From Turicibacter bilis (GTDB lineage Bacteria > Bacillota_I > Bacilli_A > MOL361 > Turicibacteraceae), in NCBI RefSeq assembly GCF_024499055.1, contig NZ_CP071249.1, positions 434,001-498,000 on the forward strand: a DNA stretch of 64,000 bases, in the 5' to 3' direction. The notes below the pieces were generated by a model that did no database searches, was not told the origin of the DNA, and saw nothing but the letters and a program-made list of their open reading frames with translations. The stretch's first letter is position 1. Each line of letters begins with the position of its first letter. Positions 35,203 to 43,559 of the stretch are shown here, piece after piece. The translations under genes and the position numbers were made by a program.

Positions 35203-35934
35203 GTGAAAAAAATATATGCTATAACATTTTTTTCTGCTTTACTAGTACTTGGAAATGAAAATAATATTTTGGCAAACTCTAATTTAAGTAGTCTAGAAAC
35301 AAATGACTTGATCGTAACAGAAACGAATAATTCAACATTTGAAGAAATTGAAACGGAAAGTGGAATCTCTATAACCTATGATTTGAATTTTAATGAAATC
35401 ATTGGATATACGGTTCCTGGTGAACTAAGTGATGCGTTAAGTGAACAAGAACTAAACATGTTAATATTAAAAGAAGTTGGAAATGTTTTATTAAATCAAT
35501 CAGAAGAATTTCAAAGAATTCAGAATATTATAAATGGAACTTATGACCAAGAGAATTATCACGAAGAGGATGGCGTAGGAACATTTGAAGAAATTGAAAC
35601 GGAAAGTGGAATCTCTATAACCTATGATTTAGATTTTAATAAAATCATTGGATATACGGTTCCTGGTGAACTAAGTGATGCGTTAAGTGAACAAGAACTA
35701 AACATGTTAATATTAAAAGAAGTTGGAAATGTTTTATTAAATCAATCAGAAGAATTTCAAAGAATTCAGCATATTATAAATGAAGCAAATTCAGAAAAAA
35801 TACAAGAACAACGTATACAATACCGATATCCGATTACTATTTCAATCGGACCTAGAGCAAGTCGGAATTTCCCTTTAAGGGGCGTGGCAGTTGGAGAAAA
35901 AGTTTTTTATAATAGACTTTTAAATAAATATTGA
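35203..35934 (+). CDS. Secreted protein with an exact-looking internal duplication
   Basis: A GTG start after AAAAGGGGGG gives 243 residues with a signal peptide (KKIYAITFFSALLVLG, cleavage before or near residue 27). Residues about 45-126 and 127-194 are two copies of one domain, starting FEEIETESGISITYDL and containing IIGYTVPGELSDALSEQELN. At DNA level the copies at 35335 and 35581 (offset 246 bases) differ at only a handful of positions, so the duplication is recent. The C-terminal 45 residues are basic and aromatic. No family is recognised. It may be a third member of the secreted group at 32172-33640, now separated by ISL3. Confidence 0.65.
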   Translation: MKKIYAITFFSALLVLGNENNILANSNLSSLETNDLIVTETNNSTFEEIETESGISITYDLNFNEIIGYTVPGELSDALSEQELNMLILKEVGNVLLNQSEEFQRIQNIINGTYDQENYHEEDGVGTFEEIETESGISITYDLDFNKIIGYTVPGELSDALSEQELNMLILKEVGNVLLNQSEEFQRIQHIINEANSEKIQEQRIQYRYPITISIGPRASRNFPLRGVAVGEKVFYNRLLNKY

Positions 35935-36062
35935 TGGCTAAAATCATTGATGTTATCAAATTTCAAAAAATAATCACTTTAGCCTAATCAACATTAAGTT
36001 CATATTTTTAGTTAAATATCAACACTCTTCTAAAACAGAGCCTAATTATAATAAGGGGCTAA
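35935..36062 (+). other. Spacer carrying an IS1595-like right end
   Basis: No gene is present. At 36016-36042 the sequence ATATCAACACTCTTCTAAAA, followed by CAGAGCC, repeats the end motif of the small transposon at 23752. As in blocks 3 and 4, a structured repeat begins right after it. A left end for this copy was not found, so it is a remnant. Confidence 0.5.
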
Positions 36063-36963
36063 AAAAACCATTATCTCAAATCAGATTTAATCTGAACTCA
36101 GATAATGGTTTTTGTTTTGTTAATTTTCATGTAACAGTTACAGATGTGGATTTTATAGCGTAGTGAGGCAGTGCCAATCTCCGTTTTAGAGGATGTAGAT
36201 AGGAGGTAGTTTTATAGTGGCGGATGTATTAAGAATAAAAGAAAAAAACAACTGATGGGGATCGGTTGTTCAATGAAAGAGAGTTTAAAAAATAAGGAGT
36301 TCTAGGAATAGTAAGTCTTAAACTTACAATGATGTTATTATGGGTTATATTTCTATTTTTATTCAAAAAAAGGGTATTTAAATCTAAATTATCTGTTTTA
36401 AAAACTAGAGTGCTTGATGTCACAACAGGCATTTTAATCATCCTAATCATTCCGCTACAAAGAGTAATCCCTCTTCAACTCCACCCTAAAACTCATGGTC
36501 TTGTTACTTGCCTTGACTACTGACGTAGTGAGGGCAGTACCAATCCCACGTTTTAGTCAGATGTATTTAATGAAGGTCATTCACAGTAGCGGGATGCATT
36601 AAGAATAAAAGACAAAAAAAACAACTGATAGGGGGAATCAGTTGTTTGATGAAAGGGAATTTATAACATAAGGAGTTTTTGGAATAGCAAGTCTTAAACT
36701 TACAATTATGTTATGGGTTATATTTCTGTTTTTATTCAAAAGCAGGGTATTTAAAGAGAAATCATCTGTTTTGAAAAAGGCTAGAGTGCTTTATGTCACC
36801 ACAGGTATTTCTATAATCATCTTCAATCCCGCTACAAAGAGTATTCTTTCTTCAACTCTGACCTAAAACTAATGGTCTTGTTACTAGCATCCCTGCGGTG
36901 GGTCAGTACCAAGACCTTTGTTTTAGTTCGATGTATTTAATGAAGGGCATTCATAGTAGCGGG
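36063..36963 (+). repeat. Structured repeat array, block 7 (second subfamily)
   Basis: It opens with the hairpin AAAACCATTATC/GATAATGGTTTT at 36066-36118, also found at 10823, and a degenerate site. Two short sites follow: 36451-36593 (left arm TCCGCTAC) and 36828-36963 (perfect arms). Their inner arms read CTAAAAC/GTTTTAG and ATGGTCTTGTTACT/AGTACCAAGACC. The module between sites is about 230 bases and different from the other blocks: an AACAACTGAT/ATCAGTTGTT hairpin, then a stretch coding in two of three copies for a hydrophobic peptide (LWVIFLFLFK). Units here are nearer to the first unit of block 1 than to blocks 2-6. Confidence 0.85.
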
Positions 36964-37053
36964 ACAGCTTTTGGATAGAAACGTAAATCGGGATATAATT
37001 AAAGGGTAGGTGGCGCTACCTCAAACACATAATGAATTTAGGGGGAATTAAAC

Positions 37054-37260
37054 ATGCAAGATATTTATGATCGCAAGTTATCTATTTATTTAACGGCTGG
37101 TCAAGACGATGAGGGGAAAGACATTGTCAAGGCGAAGTCTTTTTCAAACGTTCGCTTAGACACCACAGATGAAGAGTTATCAAACTTTGCGGAGAAGTAT
37201 GTGGCATTATCATCAGGTACACACACGAAATCGGTCGTGGCTGATTATCGTATGCTTTAA
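37054..37260 (+). CDS. DUF1659 family protein
   Basis: A 68-residue protein with the DUF1659 pattern (KLSIYLTAGQDDEGKDIVKAKSFSNVRLDTTDEELSNFAEKYVALSSG). This family is small, of unknown function, and in Bacillota stands next to DUF2922, as here. The ribosome site is AGGGGGAA. A TATAAT at 36996 may be the promoter's -10 element. A small hairpin AGGTGGCGCTACCT lies in the leader. It is the first ordinary chromosomal gene after the repeat region. Confidence 0.85.
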   Translation: MQDIYDRKLSIYLTAGQDDEGKDIVKAKSFSNVRLDTTDEELSNFAEKYVALSSGTHTKSVVADYRML

Positions 37261-37288
37261 TAAACAATAATGATAGGGGGAAAAAGTC

Positions 37289-37525
37289 ATGGAAGAAACA
37301 TACACATTAACTTGTAAATTCAAAGACACTGAAAATAAAACACGCTCAATTGAGATTAATAATCCAACAGAAGATTTATCAGACGATAAAATTTTAGACT
37401 TCATGAACTATGTGATTGATAGTGAAGTATTAGTCTTAAATGAGTTACAACCTGATTTGAAATACGCTAGTATTGCAGGTGCCTGTTTAACAACTAAACG
37501 TGTTGAAGAAATTACATTAGTTTAA
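37289..37525 (+). CDS. DUF2922 family protein
   Basis: A 78-residue protein, pattern YTLTCKFKDTENKTRSIEINNPTEDLSDDKILDFMNYVIDSEVL, typical of DUF2922. It starts 28 bases after the DUF1659 gene with its own ribosome site (AGGGGGAA) and shares its transcript up to the terminator at 37532. The function of the pair is not known. Confidence 0.85.
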   Translation: MEETYTLTCKFKDTENKTRSIEINNPTEDLSDDKILDFMNYVIDSEVLVLNELQPDLKYASIAGACLTTKRVEEITLV

Positions 37526-37531
37526 ATAGAG

Positions 37532-37562
37532 AAAGAGCCATTACATCAGTAGTGGCTCTTTT
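37532..37562 (+). terminator. Terminator after DUF1659-DUF2922
   Basis: AAAGAGCCATTAC pairs with GTAGTGGCTCTTT (one G-T pair), followed by TTTAATTTT. Confidence 0.85.
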
Positions 37563-37600
37563 AATTTTGACTAGGAGAAGATCAACATGCATGATAATAA

Positions 37601-37728
37601 AGCTGTGTTAGCCAATCTTGGTGGTAATCAATCGTTTGATAGCAGTGGTTATTGAACATTATTTTTTAAGATTCCCTCCATTTCAAGTAGGAGAATAACC
37701 CATATCAACATTTTTGTCTAACAGAGCT
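37601..37728 (+). mobile_element. 128-bp MITE-like element with IS1595-type ends
   Basis: The left end AGCTGTGTTAGCCAATCTTG and the right end, read inward, AGCTCTGTTAGACAAAAATG are the same inverted repeats as those of the 706-bp transposon at 23752. No target duplication is visible. A 22-codon frame with a ribosome site (37587-37655) crosses the left end; it probably is chance or the remains of a gene. Confidence 0.6.
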
Positions 37729-37749
37729 TTAAAAAATAGCTTAAGGAAA

Positions 37750-37800
37750 AGACACCCCCATTGTTAGACTTAATTGCTAACGTTAGGAGTGTCTTTTTAT
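37750..37800 (-). terminator. Terminator after the MazG-like gene
   Basis: AAAGACACCCC and GGAGTGTCTTTTT pair around an inner GTTAG/CTAAC stem. It is the intact parent of the element at 5176. Confidence 0.85.
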
Positions 37801-38105
37801 TTTGTTGATTTTAAGATGATATTTTTTTCGAAGCCTCCACGTGCTTCTTTTTTCTCTTGGCGTTTGTTTAGTAAATCTTGCTCTGTGTATCCAAGTTTAT
37901 GGGCTAATCCAAATAAGACTTCCATGACATCGGCTAGTTCTTCTAGGTTTTTGTCCGTTTTGAATTCTGTGACTTCTTCATCTAGTTTTTTAACTAGATA
38001 ATTAAAGGCAACGTCATTATTAACAATTTCAATGTCTGCTGTTTTTCCTGATGCTGCGATGATTTCCGGAATTAAATCACGAACTAGTTTATCGTATTGA
38101 ATCAT
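37797..38105 (-). CDS. MazG-like NTP pyrophosphohydrolase (PRA-PH superfamily)
   Basis: A 102-residue all-helical protein beginning YDKLVRDLIPEIIAASG, with the metal-binding acidic helix motif KKLDEEVTEF (EExxE-type) and ELADVMEVLFGLA (ExxD). This is the form of small phosphoribosyl-ATP pyrophosphohydrolase-like or house-cleaning nucleotide pyrophosphatases. It would split abnormal nucleoside triphosphates into monophosphate and diphosphate. The ribosome site is AGAGGAGA. It is read opposite to its neighbours. A broken copy lies at 5232. Confidence 0.85.
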   Translation of the reverse strand: MIQYDKLVRDLIPEIIAASGKTADIEIVNNDVAFNYLVKKLDEEVTEFKTDKNLEELADVMEVLFGLAHKLGYTEQDLLNKRQEKKEARGGFEKNIILKSTK

Positions 38106-38216
38106 AGATCATTCTCCTCTGTACTTTAATTAGTTTTATTATATTTCAAGAGATAAATTCTGTCAAAAATTTCAAAAGAATGATAAAATATTACCAAAGT
38201 GTAAGGTAGGGTGAAA

Positions 38217-40661
38217 ATGGTGACAACAATTAAAAGTATTACAGGGTATGATGATTATCTGTATTATCATATGAAAGAGAGTTTTAAAAAAGCTAAAAAA
38301 ATCGATATTATCGTTTCTTTTTTAATGGAATCAGGGGTTAAACTATTAGAACAAGATTTAATAGAACTTAAAATGAAAAATATTCCGATTCGAATCTTAA
38401 CAGGGAATTATTTGAATATTACACAGCCTTCGGCGTTGTATCGATTAAAAGATATTTTCGGTGATAGTGCTGATTTGCGATTTTTTAATGAGCCTAATCG
38501 TAGTTTTCATGCAAAATCTTATTTTTTCGAATATGAAGATGGGGCTGACATGTACATTGGATCCTCAAATTTGTCTAAATCTGCTTTTACAAGTGGGGTA
38601 GAGTGGAATTTCAAACTTGATAAACTGACGCATCAGGTAGAGTATGAGCAGTATTATCAAGTATTTGAAGATTTATTTTATAATCATTCCATTAAAATTA
38701 CGGATGCAGAACTGGATTTCTATTCAAAGAATTGGAAGAAAAATAAAATCTATCAAACAACACCGTTTCCAAATACAAACTTTACAGAAGTTGCAGCTGA
38801 TGAGGCACCATCATATGTGACGGATTTATATTTACCGCGTGGTGCTCAAATAGAAGCTCTTTATCATTTAAAGAAAACAAGAGAAGAAGGGTTTGATAAA
38901 GGGCTCGTCGTTGCTGCAACTGGAATTGGGAAGACGTATTTAGCTGCCTTTGATTCACGGGAGTATCAACGAATTTTATTTGTGGCGCATCGAGAGGAAA
39001 TTTTAAAACAAGCAGAGAAGAGTTTTAAAAATGTTCGCCCTCTCAGTGAACGTGGTTTCTTTATGGGGACTCAAAAAGAGACTGATAAAGATATCATTTT
39101 TGCATCTGTTCAAAGTTTAGGTAAAAATGATAGTTTGAAACTATTTCAACCTGATTACTTCGATTATATCATTGTGGATGAGTTTCATCATGCGGTTGCT
39201 CAAAACTATCAAAATATTATTAACTATTTTCAACCAAGATTCCTTTTAGGATTAACGGCAACACCAGAGCGATTAGACAGTAAAGATGTATTAGCAATTT
39301 GTGATTATAATTTAGTTTACGAAGCACCCCTTAAAAAAGCCATTAATCAAGGTTGGTTAGTGCCATTTAGATACTATGCTATCTTTGATGAAACAGTAAA
39401 TTATGAGACGATTGACTATCGTAATGGGAAATATCAAACCACTCAACTTGAAGAAGCATTAAGTATTCATAAGCGAGCTGATTTAATTTTCAGTCATTAT
39501 AAAAAGTATCGTTCAACACGTGCGATGGGATTTTGTATGAGTAAACATCATGCAGAATTTATGGCAGATTACTTTGTGAATCACGGGGTAAGCGCCTGTG
39601 CTGTGTACAGTGGAGATGAAGGGGTTCATAATACGGCAAGAGAAAAAGCATTAAGTAAACTAGTTAAAGGTGAAATTAATGTAATTTTTTCGGTGGATAT
39701 GTTTAATGAAGGGCTAGATATTGCTTCTTTAGATATGGTCATGATGTTACGTCCAACAGAATCACCAACGATCTTTTTACAACAATTAGGACGTGGGTTA
39801 CGTTTATATAAGGATAAGCACTATTTAAATGTCCTTGATTTTATTGGAAACTATAAAAAAGCAAACTTTTCACCTTATTTAATGACTGGTGCATCAAAGT
39901 CACAATTCAAGAAAGCAAGTGATGTCATTAAAGAAGATGCATTATTACCAGAAGATTGCATCATGGATTTTGATTTCCGCTTAATTGACTTATTTGAGAA
40001 AATGGATCGCTCATCAATTAAAATAGAGAAGCTTTTAGTTGAAGAATATGAACGAATCAAAGCCGAGTTAGGTCATCGTCCCTCACGTACTGAGCTATTT
40101 ACCTATATGGATGAAACGATTTATTTAAATATCAAATCCAAAGCTAAAATCAATCCGTTTAAAAACTACTTAAACTTCTTAAAGAATCAGAATGATTTAA
40201 GTGACGAAGAGATAGCCTGGTTAGATACTCCAGCTGTCAACTTTATCAATATGATCGAGAAAACATCGATGTCAAAAACATATAAGTTACCAACGATACT
40301 TGCTTTTATTAAAAACGGGCGCTTAGAATTAAAAATTAATGATGATAATTTATATGAATCATTTAAAGATTTTTATTCTCATGGATCAAATGCCGTCGAT
40401 TTATTACGTGACAAAAACAGCCAAACCTTTAAGGAGTGGGGAAAAGCAGAATACGTTAAACTAGCACGGAAAAATCCAGTACACTTCTTGTGCCAAAGTG
40501 AATCTGAAATCTTTAGTTCAGATGAGGAGTTTATGTATTTAACTAATTCTTTAGCCCCATACCAAGAGAATCTATTATTTATTCAACACATCAAAGATGC
40601 CATCGAGCTTAGAAAACAAGAGTTTTATAAAAACCGTTTAGAAAAACTAGAATCTAAATAG
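38217..40661 (+). CDS. PLD-nuclease/SF2 helicase fusion
   Basis: About 814 residues from ATG 38217; the GTG at 38211 overlaps the ribosome site AAGGTAGGG. Residues 1-170 are a phospholipase-D-type nuclease domain with one HKD motif, HAKSYFFEYEDGADMYIGSSN. The helicase core follows: Walker A AATGIGKTYLA, DEAH-like DEFHH, LTATPER, and motif VI QQLGRGLRLYKDK. About 250 C-terminal residues are helical, of the kind attached to such helicases. Proteins with this order (PLD, then Ssl2-like helicase) are widespread and suspected to repair or restrict DNA. It stands alone here, so no defence system can be claimed. Confidence 0.88.
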   Translation: MVTTIKSITGYDDYLYYHMKESFKKAKKIDIIVSFLMESGVKLLEQDLIELKMKNIPIRILTGNYLNITQPSALYRLKDIFGDSADLRFFNEPNRSFHAKSYFFEYEDGADMYIGSSNLSKSAFTSGVEWNFKLDKLTHQVEYEQYYQVFEDLFYNHSIKITDAELDFYSKNWKKNKIYQTTPFPNTNFTEVAADEAPSYVTDLYLPRGAQIEALYHLKKTREEGFDKGLVVAATGIGKTYLAAFDSREYQRILFVAHREEILKQAEKSFKNVRPLSERGFFMGTQKETDKDIIFASVQSLGKNDSLKLFQPDYFDYIIVDEFHHAVAQNYQNIINYFQPRFLLGLTATPERLDSKDVLAICDYNLVYEAPLKKAINQGWLVPFRYYAIFDETVNYETIDYRNGKYQTTQLEEALSIHKRADLIFSHYKKYRSTRAMGFCMSKHHAEFMADYFVNHGVSACAVYSGDEGVHNTAREKALSKLVKGEINVIFSVDMFNEGLDIASLDMVMMLRPTESPTIFLQQLGRGLRLYKDKHYLNVLDFIGNYKKANFSPYLMTGASKSQFKKASDVIKEDALLPEDCIMDFDFRLIDLFEKMDRSSIKIEKLLVEEYERIKAELGHRPSRTELFTYMDETIYLNIKSKAKINPFKNYLNFLKNQNDLSDEEIAWLDTPAVNFINMIEKTSMSKTYKLPTILAFIKNGRLELKINDDNLYESFKDFYSHGSNAVDLLRDKNSQTFKEWGKAEYVKLARKNPVHFLCQSESEIFSSDEEFMYLTNSLAPYQENLLFIQHIKDAIELRKQEFYKNRLEKLESK

Positions 40662-40684
40662 ATTAGAGCATATAACACAAAAGA

Positions 40685-40712
40685 GCTATCATTTGCGATA
40701 GCCTTTTTTGTT
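40685..40712 (+). terminator. Terminator after the PLD-helicase gene
   Basis: GCTATC pairs with GATAGC around a 6-base loop, followed by CTTTTTTG. Confidence 0.7.
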
Positions 40713-40859
40713 TATCCAATCTGTATAAATATTCAAATTTTCTACTTGAATTCAAATCCTTAATAAAATTAATTAACGTTATATACGTTTGGTATTAATT
40801 ACCTTTTTTATTATAAAATAGAGTATAATATATAAATAAGAGATGAAGGGGGAGAGACT

Positions 40860-41345
40860 ATGAGAGAAATTGAAAATTGTGTAGAGGTCCGGGTCAGTGG
40901 TCCAAAAGAACAAATGAAGGTCTACTTAGACTGGATTCAAAAATCTGGCGAGTATCGTTATTCCATGGGAATTGATGAAAATGAAGGTGATCCTGTTTTT
41001 TTTCTAACACCAGAGGTTCAAAGTCATGAGTGTTGGAAATTTTCTAGTTCAAATTTAAAGCATAAAACTCGCTTATACCAACGCTTGAATAAAGAGGTAC
41101 TCAAATACCGAGTGAATTATATGGTTTATTACGGCACACACCATCTTTCGGATGAGATTGAATTTGATTTAAATGAAAAAGATTATGATCAAGCCATTTA
41201 TCCTGAATTAGTTCGTGCCTTTAATCCTATGCCGGAGACGATCGCATGCAAGTGCCCAGATTTGGTAGTAAACGTAGAGTGGGGAAGTTATTATATTGAA
41301 AAGGATTTTCAACTAGGCGATTATGAGAGAGAATCAATCATCTAA
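40860..41345 (+). CDS. Protein of unknown function (161 residues)
   Basis: The frame has a strong ribosome site (GGGGGAGAG) and its own terminator. The product is acidic, soluble, with many aromatic residues and no recognised domain. A CKC pair (IACKCPDL) and a conserved-looking W near the end (VNVEWGSYYIE) stand out. It is probably a cytoplasmic single-gene unit of the core chromosome. Confidence 0.65.
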   Translation: MREIENCVEVRVSGPKEQMKVYLDWIQKSGEYRYSMGIDENEGDPVFFLTPEVQSHECWKFSSSNLKHKTRLYQRLNKEVLKYRVNYMVYYGTHHLSDEIEFDLNEKDYDQAIYPELVRAFNPMPETIACKCPDLVVNVEWGSYYIEKDFQLGDYERESII

Positions 41346-41358
41346 ACGAATTTGAGAA

Positions 41359-41396
41359 AATGATATCCATCCTACCTTTTGGATATCATTTTTATT
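41359..41396 (+). terminator. Terminator after the unknown gene at 40860
   Basis: AATGATATCCA pairs with GGATATCATT, followed by TTTATTTT. Confidence 0.85.
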
Positions 41397-41466
41397 TTGG
41401 TCATTTTTGGTTAAACCACGTAAGGTATGCTATAATAGGCATAAATCATAAAGAAGGGGGAATGGG

Positions 41467-42114
41467 ATGAAACAACGGACGATAACGGTGAAAGGAACGG
41501 GGCAAGCGTCTTTACCGCCAGATTATATTGAGATTCCACTGTATTTAGAATCGAGAGATGAACAGTATGACCAAGCCATCGAGTTGGCTAGTCAAAAGCT
41601 TGAAGAATTACAGCATTGTCTTGAGGAGATTGGTTTTAAAAAAGAAGACTTAAAAACAAGTAGTTTTACAGTCGATACGGATTATGAGCAAGTGAAAGAC
41701 GAAGAGGGGAATTATGTTCGTGTTTTTCGCGGTTACATTGTCAGACATCGTTTAACGTTTGGATTTGATTTTAATCATGAAAAACTTGGCGACGTCATTC
41801 AAGTCATTAGTAATTGCCCAGCGCATCCAGAGTTCTCCATTCAGTATCAATTAAAAAATGAATCCGCGTTAAAATCGTTAATTCTTCAGGATGCCGTTAA
41901 GCAGGCAACTGAGCAGGCGAATGTTTTAGCACAAGCAGCGGGTGTGACATTAGGACCGATTCAAGTGATTGATTATGATTGGAGTACCATCAGTTATCAA
42001 CCACGTGAACTCCTATTAAGTGAGAGTGCTAATTATTCAATGGCCATGATGGATTTACAACCTCAAGATATCAGTGCCACTGATTACGTCACGATTGTTT
42101 GGGAATTAATTTAA
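41467..42114 (+). CDS. SIMPL domain (DUF541) protein
   Basis: A 215-residue protein with the SIMPL beginning TITVKGTGQASLPPDYIEI, the middle KKEDLKTSSFTVDTDYE, and the end helix DAVKQATEQANVLAQAAGVTLGPIQVID. The family (YggE, BP26) forms ring-like oligomers at the envelope and is linked to oxidative stress, but here no signal peptide is present, so it should be cytoplasmic, as in many Bacillota. The ribosome site is AGGGGGAA. The M42 peptidase gene follows after 16 bases, probably cotranscribed. Confidence 0.88.
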   Translation: MKQRTITVKGTGQASLPPDYIEIPLYLESRDEQYDQAIELASQKLEELQHCLEEIGFKKEDLKTSSFTVDTDYEQVKDEEGNYVRVFRGYIVRHRLTFGFDFNHEKLGDVIQVISNCPAHPEFSIQYQLKNESALKSLILQDAVKQATEQANVLAQAAGVTLGPIQVIDYDWSTISYQPRELLLSESANYSMAMMDLQPQDISATDYVTIVWELI

Positions 42115-42130
42115 TAAAGGAGTAACCGAA

Positions 42131-43204
42131 ATGAATAAAGACTTTTTATATGAAATGATTCAAACCCCCTCTCCATCAGGGGCTGAATTTGACTTACAAA
42201 AGAAAATCATTCATTACATGAAAGAGACGGTTGACACCTTTGAGGCAGACGTCACAGGAAATGTGATTAGTGTCTTAAATCCTGATTCTCCTTGTAAGGT
42301 GTTATTAGCAGGACATGTCGATGAAATTGGACTCATGGTGACGATGATTACAGATGCTGGATTGTTAAAAGTAACCAATGTGGGTGGAATTCGTCCGGCT
42401 CTTTATTTGGGACAGAAAGTTCAAATTTTAACATCATCTGGCATCGTCAATGGAGTGGTTGGGGTGAATCGCTCACTTCTTAAAAATAAATCATTAGAAG
42501 CAACCGATTTGTTCATTGATTTAGGGGCAAGTTCAAAGGAAGAAGCATTAAAGGTTGTTAAACCTGGTGATTATGTTGTAGCAGCAACGGATTATTGCGA
42601 ATTAATGAATGAGTGCATTTCCGGGCGTGCGTTAGATAACCGTTTAGGTGCATTTATTGTGATTGAAGCGCTGCGACGAGCGAAAGAATTAGGCGCACGT
42701 GTTGGGATTTATAGTGCGACAACCGTTGGAGAAGAGACAACGATGCGTGGGGCGGTTTGGGCGGCTAAACGTGTGAAACCAACGTTAGCTTTAGTGGTTG
42801 ACGTAACCTTTGCGACGGATTATCCAGATGCGAATGCGGAAGCAATCGGAGAAATTGAAGTGGGTGGCGGACCTGTATTAGCTAATGGCTCAATTATTAA
42901 TAACCTGTTAAATGAACGATTAGCGACTTTAGCTAAAGAATTAAACATCCCTGTTCAATACGAAGCCGCACCCGGACGTACTGGAACAGATGGAGACCGA
43001 ATTCATCTTGAAAATGATGGGATTCCACTAGCTCTTATTTCAATTCCACTTCGATATATGCATTCAGGTAGTGAAGTGGGATCCCTCAAAGATGTTGAGC
43101 AAATCATTGAATTAATCGCACAGTTTCTAGTTAATTTAGAAGATTCTATCAATCTTTCTCCTTACCAAAATGTTCTATCATCTTTTTCGAAAAAAACGAG
43201 ATAA
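42131..43204 (+). CDS. M42-family metallopeptidase (glutamyl aminopeptidase/FrvX type)
   Basis: A 357-residue cytoplasmic aminopeptidase. Metal ligands can be assigned: His in LLAGHVDEIGL (about residue 67), Asp in SGRALDNRLG, the Glu pair in TTVGEETTMRGA, Asp in VVDVTFATD and His in RYMHSGSEVG. M42 enzymes form dodecameric tetrahedra and trim short peptides. AAAGGAG precedes the start, 16 bases after the SIMPL gene. The last part of this gene together with the following riboswitch was duplicated in tandem; the second copy of the gene end (43560-43843) has decayed. Confidence 0.92.
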   Translation: MNKDFLYEMIQTPSPSGAEFDLQKKIIHYMKETVDTFEADVTGNVISVLNPDSPCKVLLAGHVDEIGLMVTMITDAGLLKVTNVGGIRPALYLGQKVQILTSSGIVNGVVGVNRSLLKNKSLEATDLFIDLGASSKEEALKVVKPGDYVVAATDYCELMNECISGRALDNRLGAFIVIEALRRAKELGARVGIYSATTVGEETTMRGAVWAAKRVKPTLALVVDVTFATDYPDANAEAIGEIEVGGGPVLANGSIINNLLNERLATLAKELNIPVQYEAAPGRTGTDGDRIHLENDGIPLALISIPLRYMHSGSEVGSLKDVEQIIELIAQFLVNLEDSINLSPYQNVLSSFSKKTR

Positions 43205-43287
43205 ATTTCTTGCAAATCACTTGAGATGATGATAATATAAAGGTCCGGAAATAATTAATTTATTTCCTACTCCAAATAGTTATAATA

Positions 43288-43366
43288 TTTTACTTGTATA
43301 ATTGTTAAGATATGGTTAACTAGTTTCTACCCACGACCGATTATCTCGTGGACTACAGGTAAAAAA
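43288..43366 (+). ncRNA. Guanine-class purine riboswitch, copy 1
   Basis: The order of conserved elements is that of the purine aptamer: P1 TTTTACTTG, TATAAT, P2 GTTAA, loop GATATGG, TTAAC, TAGTTTCTACC, P3 CACGA, CCGATTATC, TCGTG, GACTA, and P1 CAGGTAAAA. The base corresponding to position 74 is C (in GACTA), as in guanine/hypoxanthine sensors, not U as in adenine sensors. A long alternative hairpin (CTACAGGTAAAAA with TTTTTACTTGTAG) competes with P1. A terminator follows. No gene is left downstream before the second copy. Confidence 0.92.
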
Positions 43367-43401
43367 TTTGTATGTCCTCATCATACATCCTTTTTACTTG
43401 T

Positions 43402-43434
43402 AGAACACCGAAATGGCCTTCGGTGTTCTTTTTT
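43402..43434 (+). terminator. Terminator of riboswitch copy 1
   Basis: AGAACACCGAA pairs with TTCGGTGTTCT around ATGGCC, followed by TTTTT. A second small terminator (CCTACC/GGTAGG and seven Ts) lies at 43456-43478. Confidence 0.9.
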
Positions 43435-43559
43435 ATCATATTATGAATGATTCAGCCTACCTGTTGGTAGGTTTTTTTGATTTTTATCTCTTCTTTTGAT
43501 CAAATAACGTTTATTTATAAAAATGGGCGTTTCATCTTTTGCTACTTATTCGTGTCATT

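Noticed and set aside
10823-36963. CRISPR array
   Set aside because: Repeat units are hundreds of bases long, folded and separated by conserved modules, not by unique 30-base spacers; no cas genes are present.
9020-36963. Group II intron, retron or diversity-generating retroelement as source of the repeats
   Set aside because: No reverse transcriptase gene and no domain V-like hairpin were seen anywhere in the region.
38217-40661. Complete antiphage system around the PLD-helicase
   Set aside because: Neighbours are a house-cleaning pyrophosphatase and unknown single-gene units with own terminators; no partner gene is linked.
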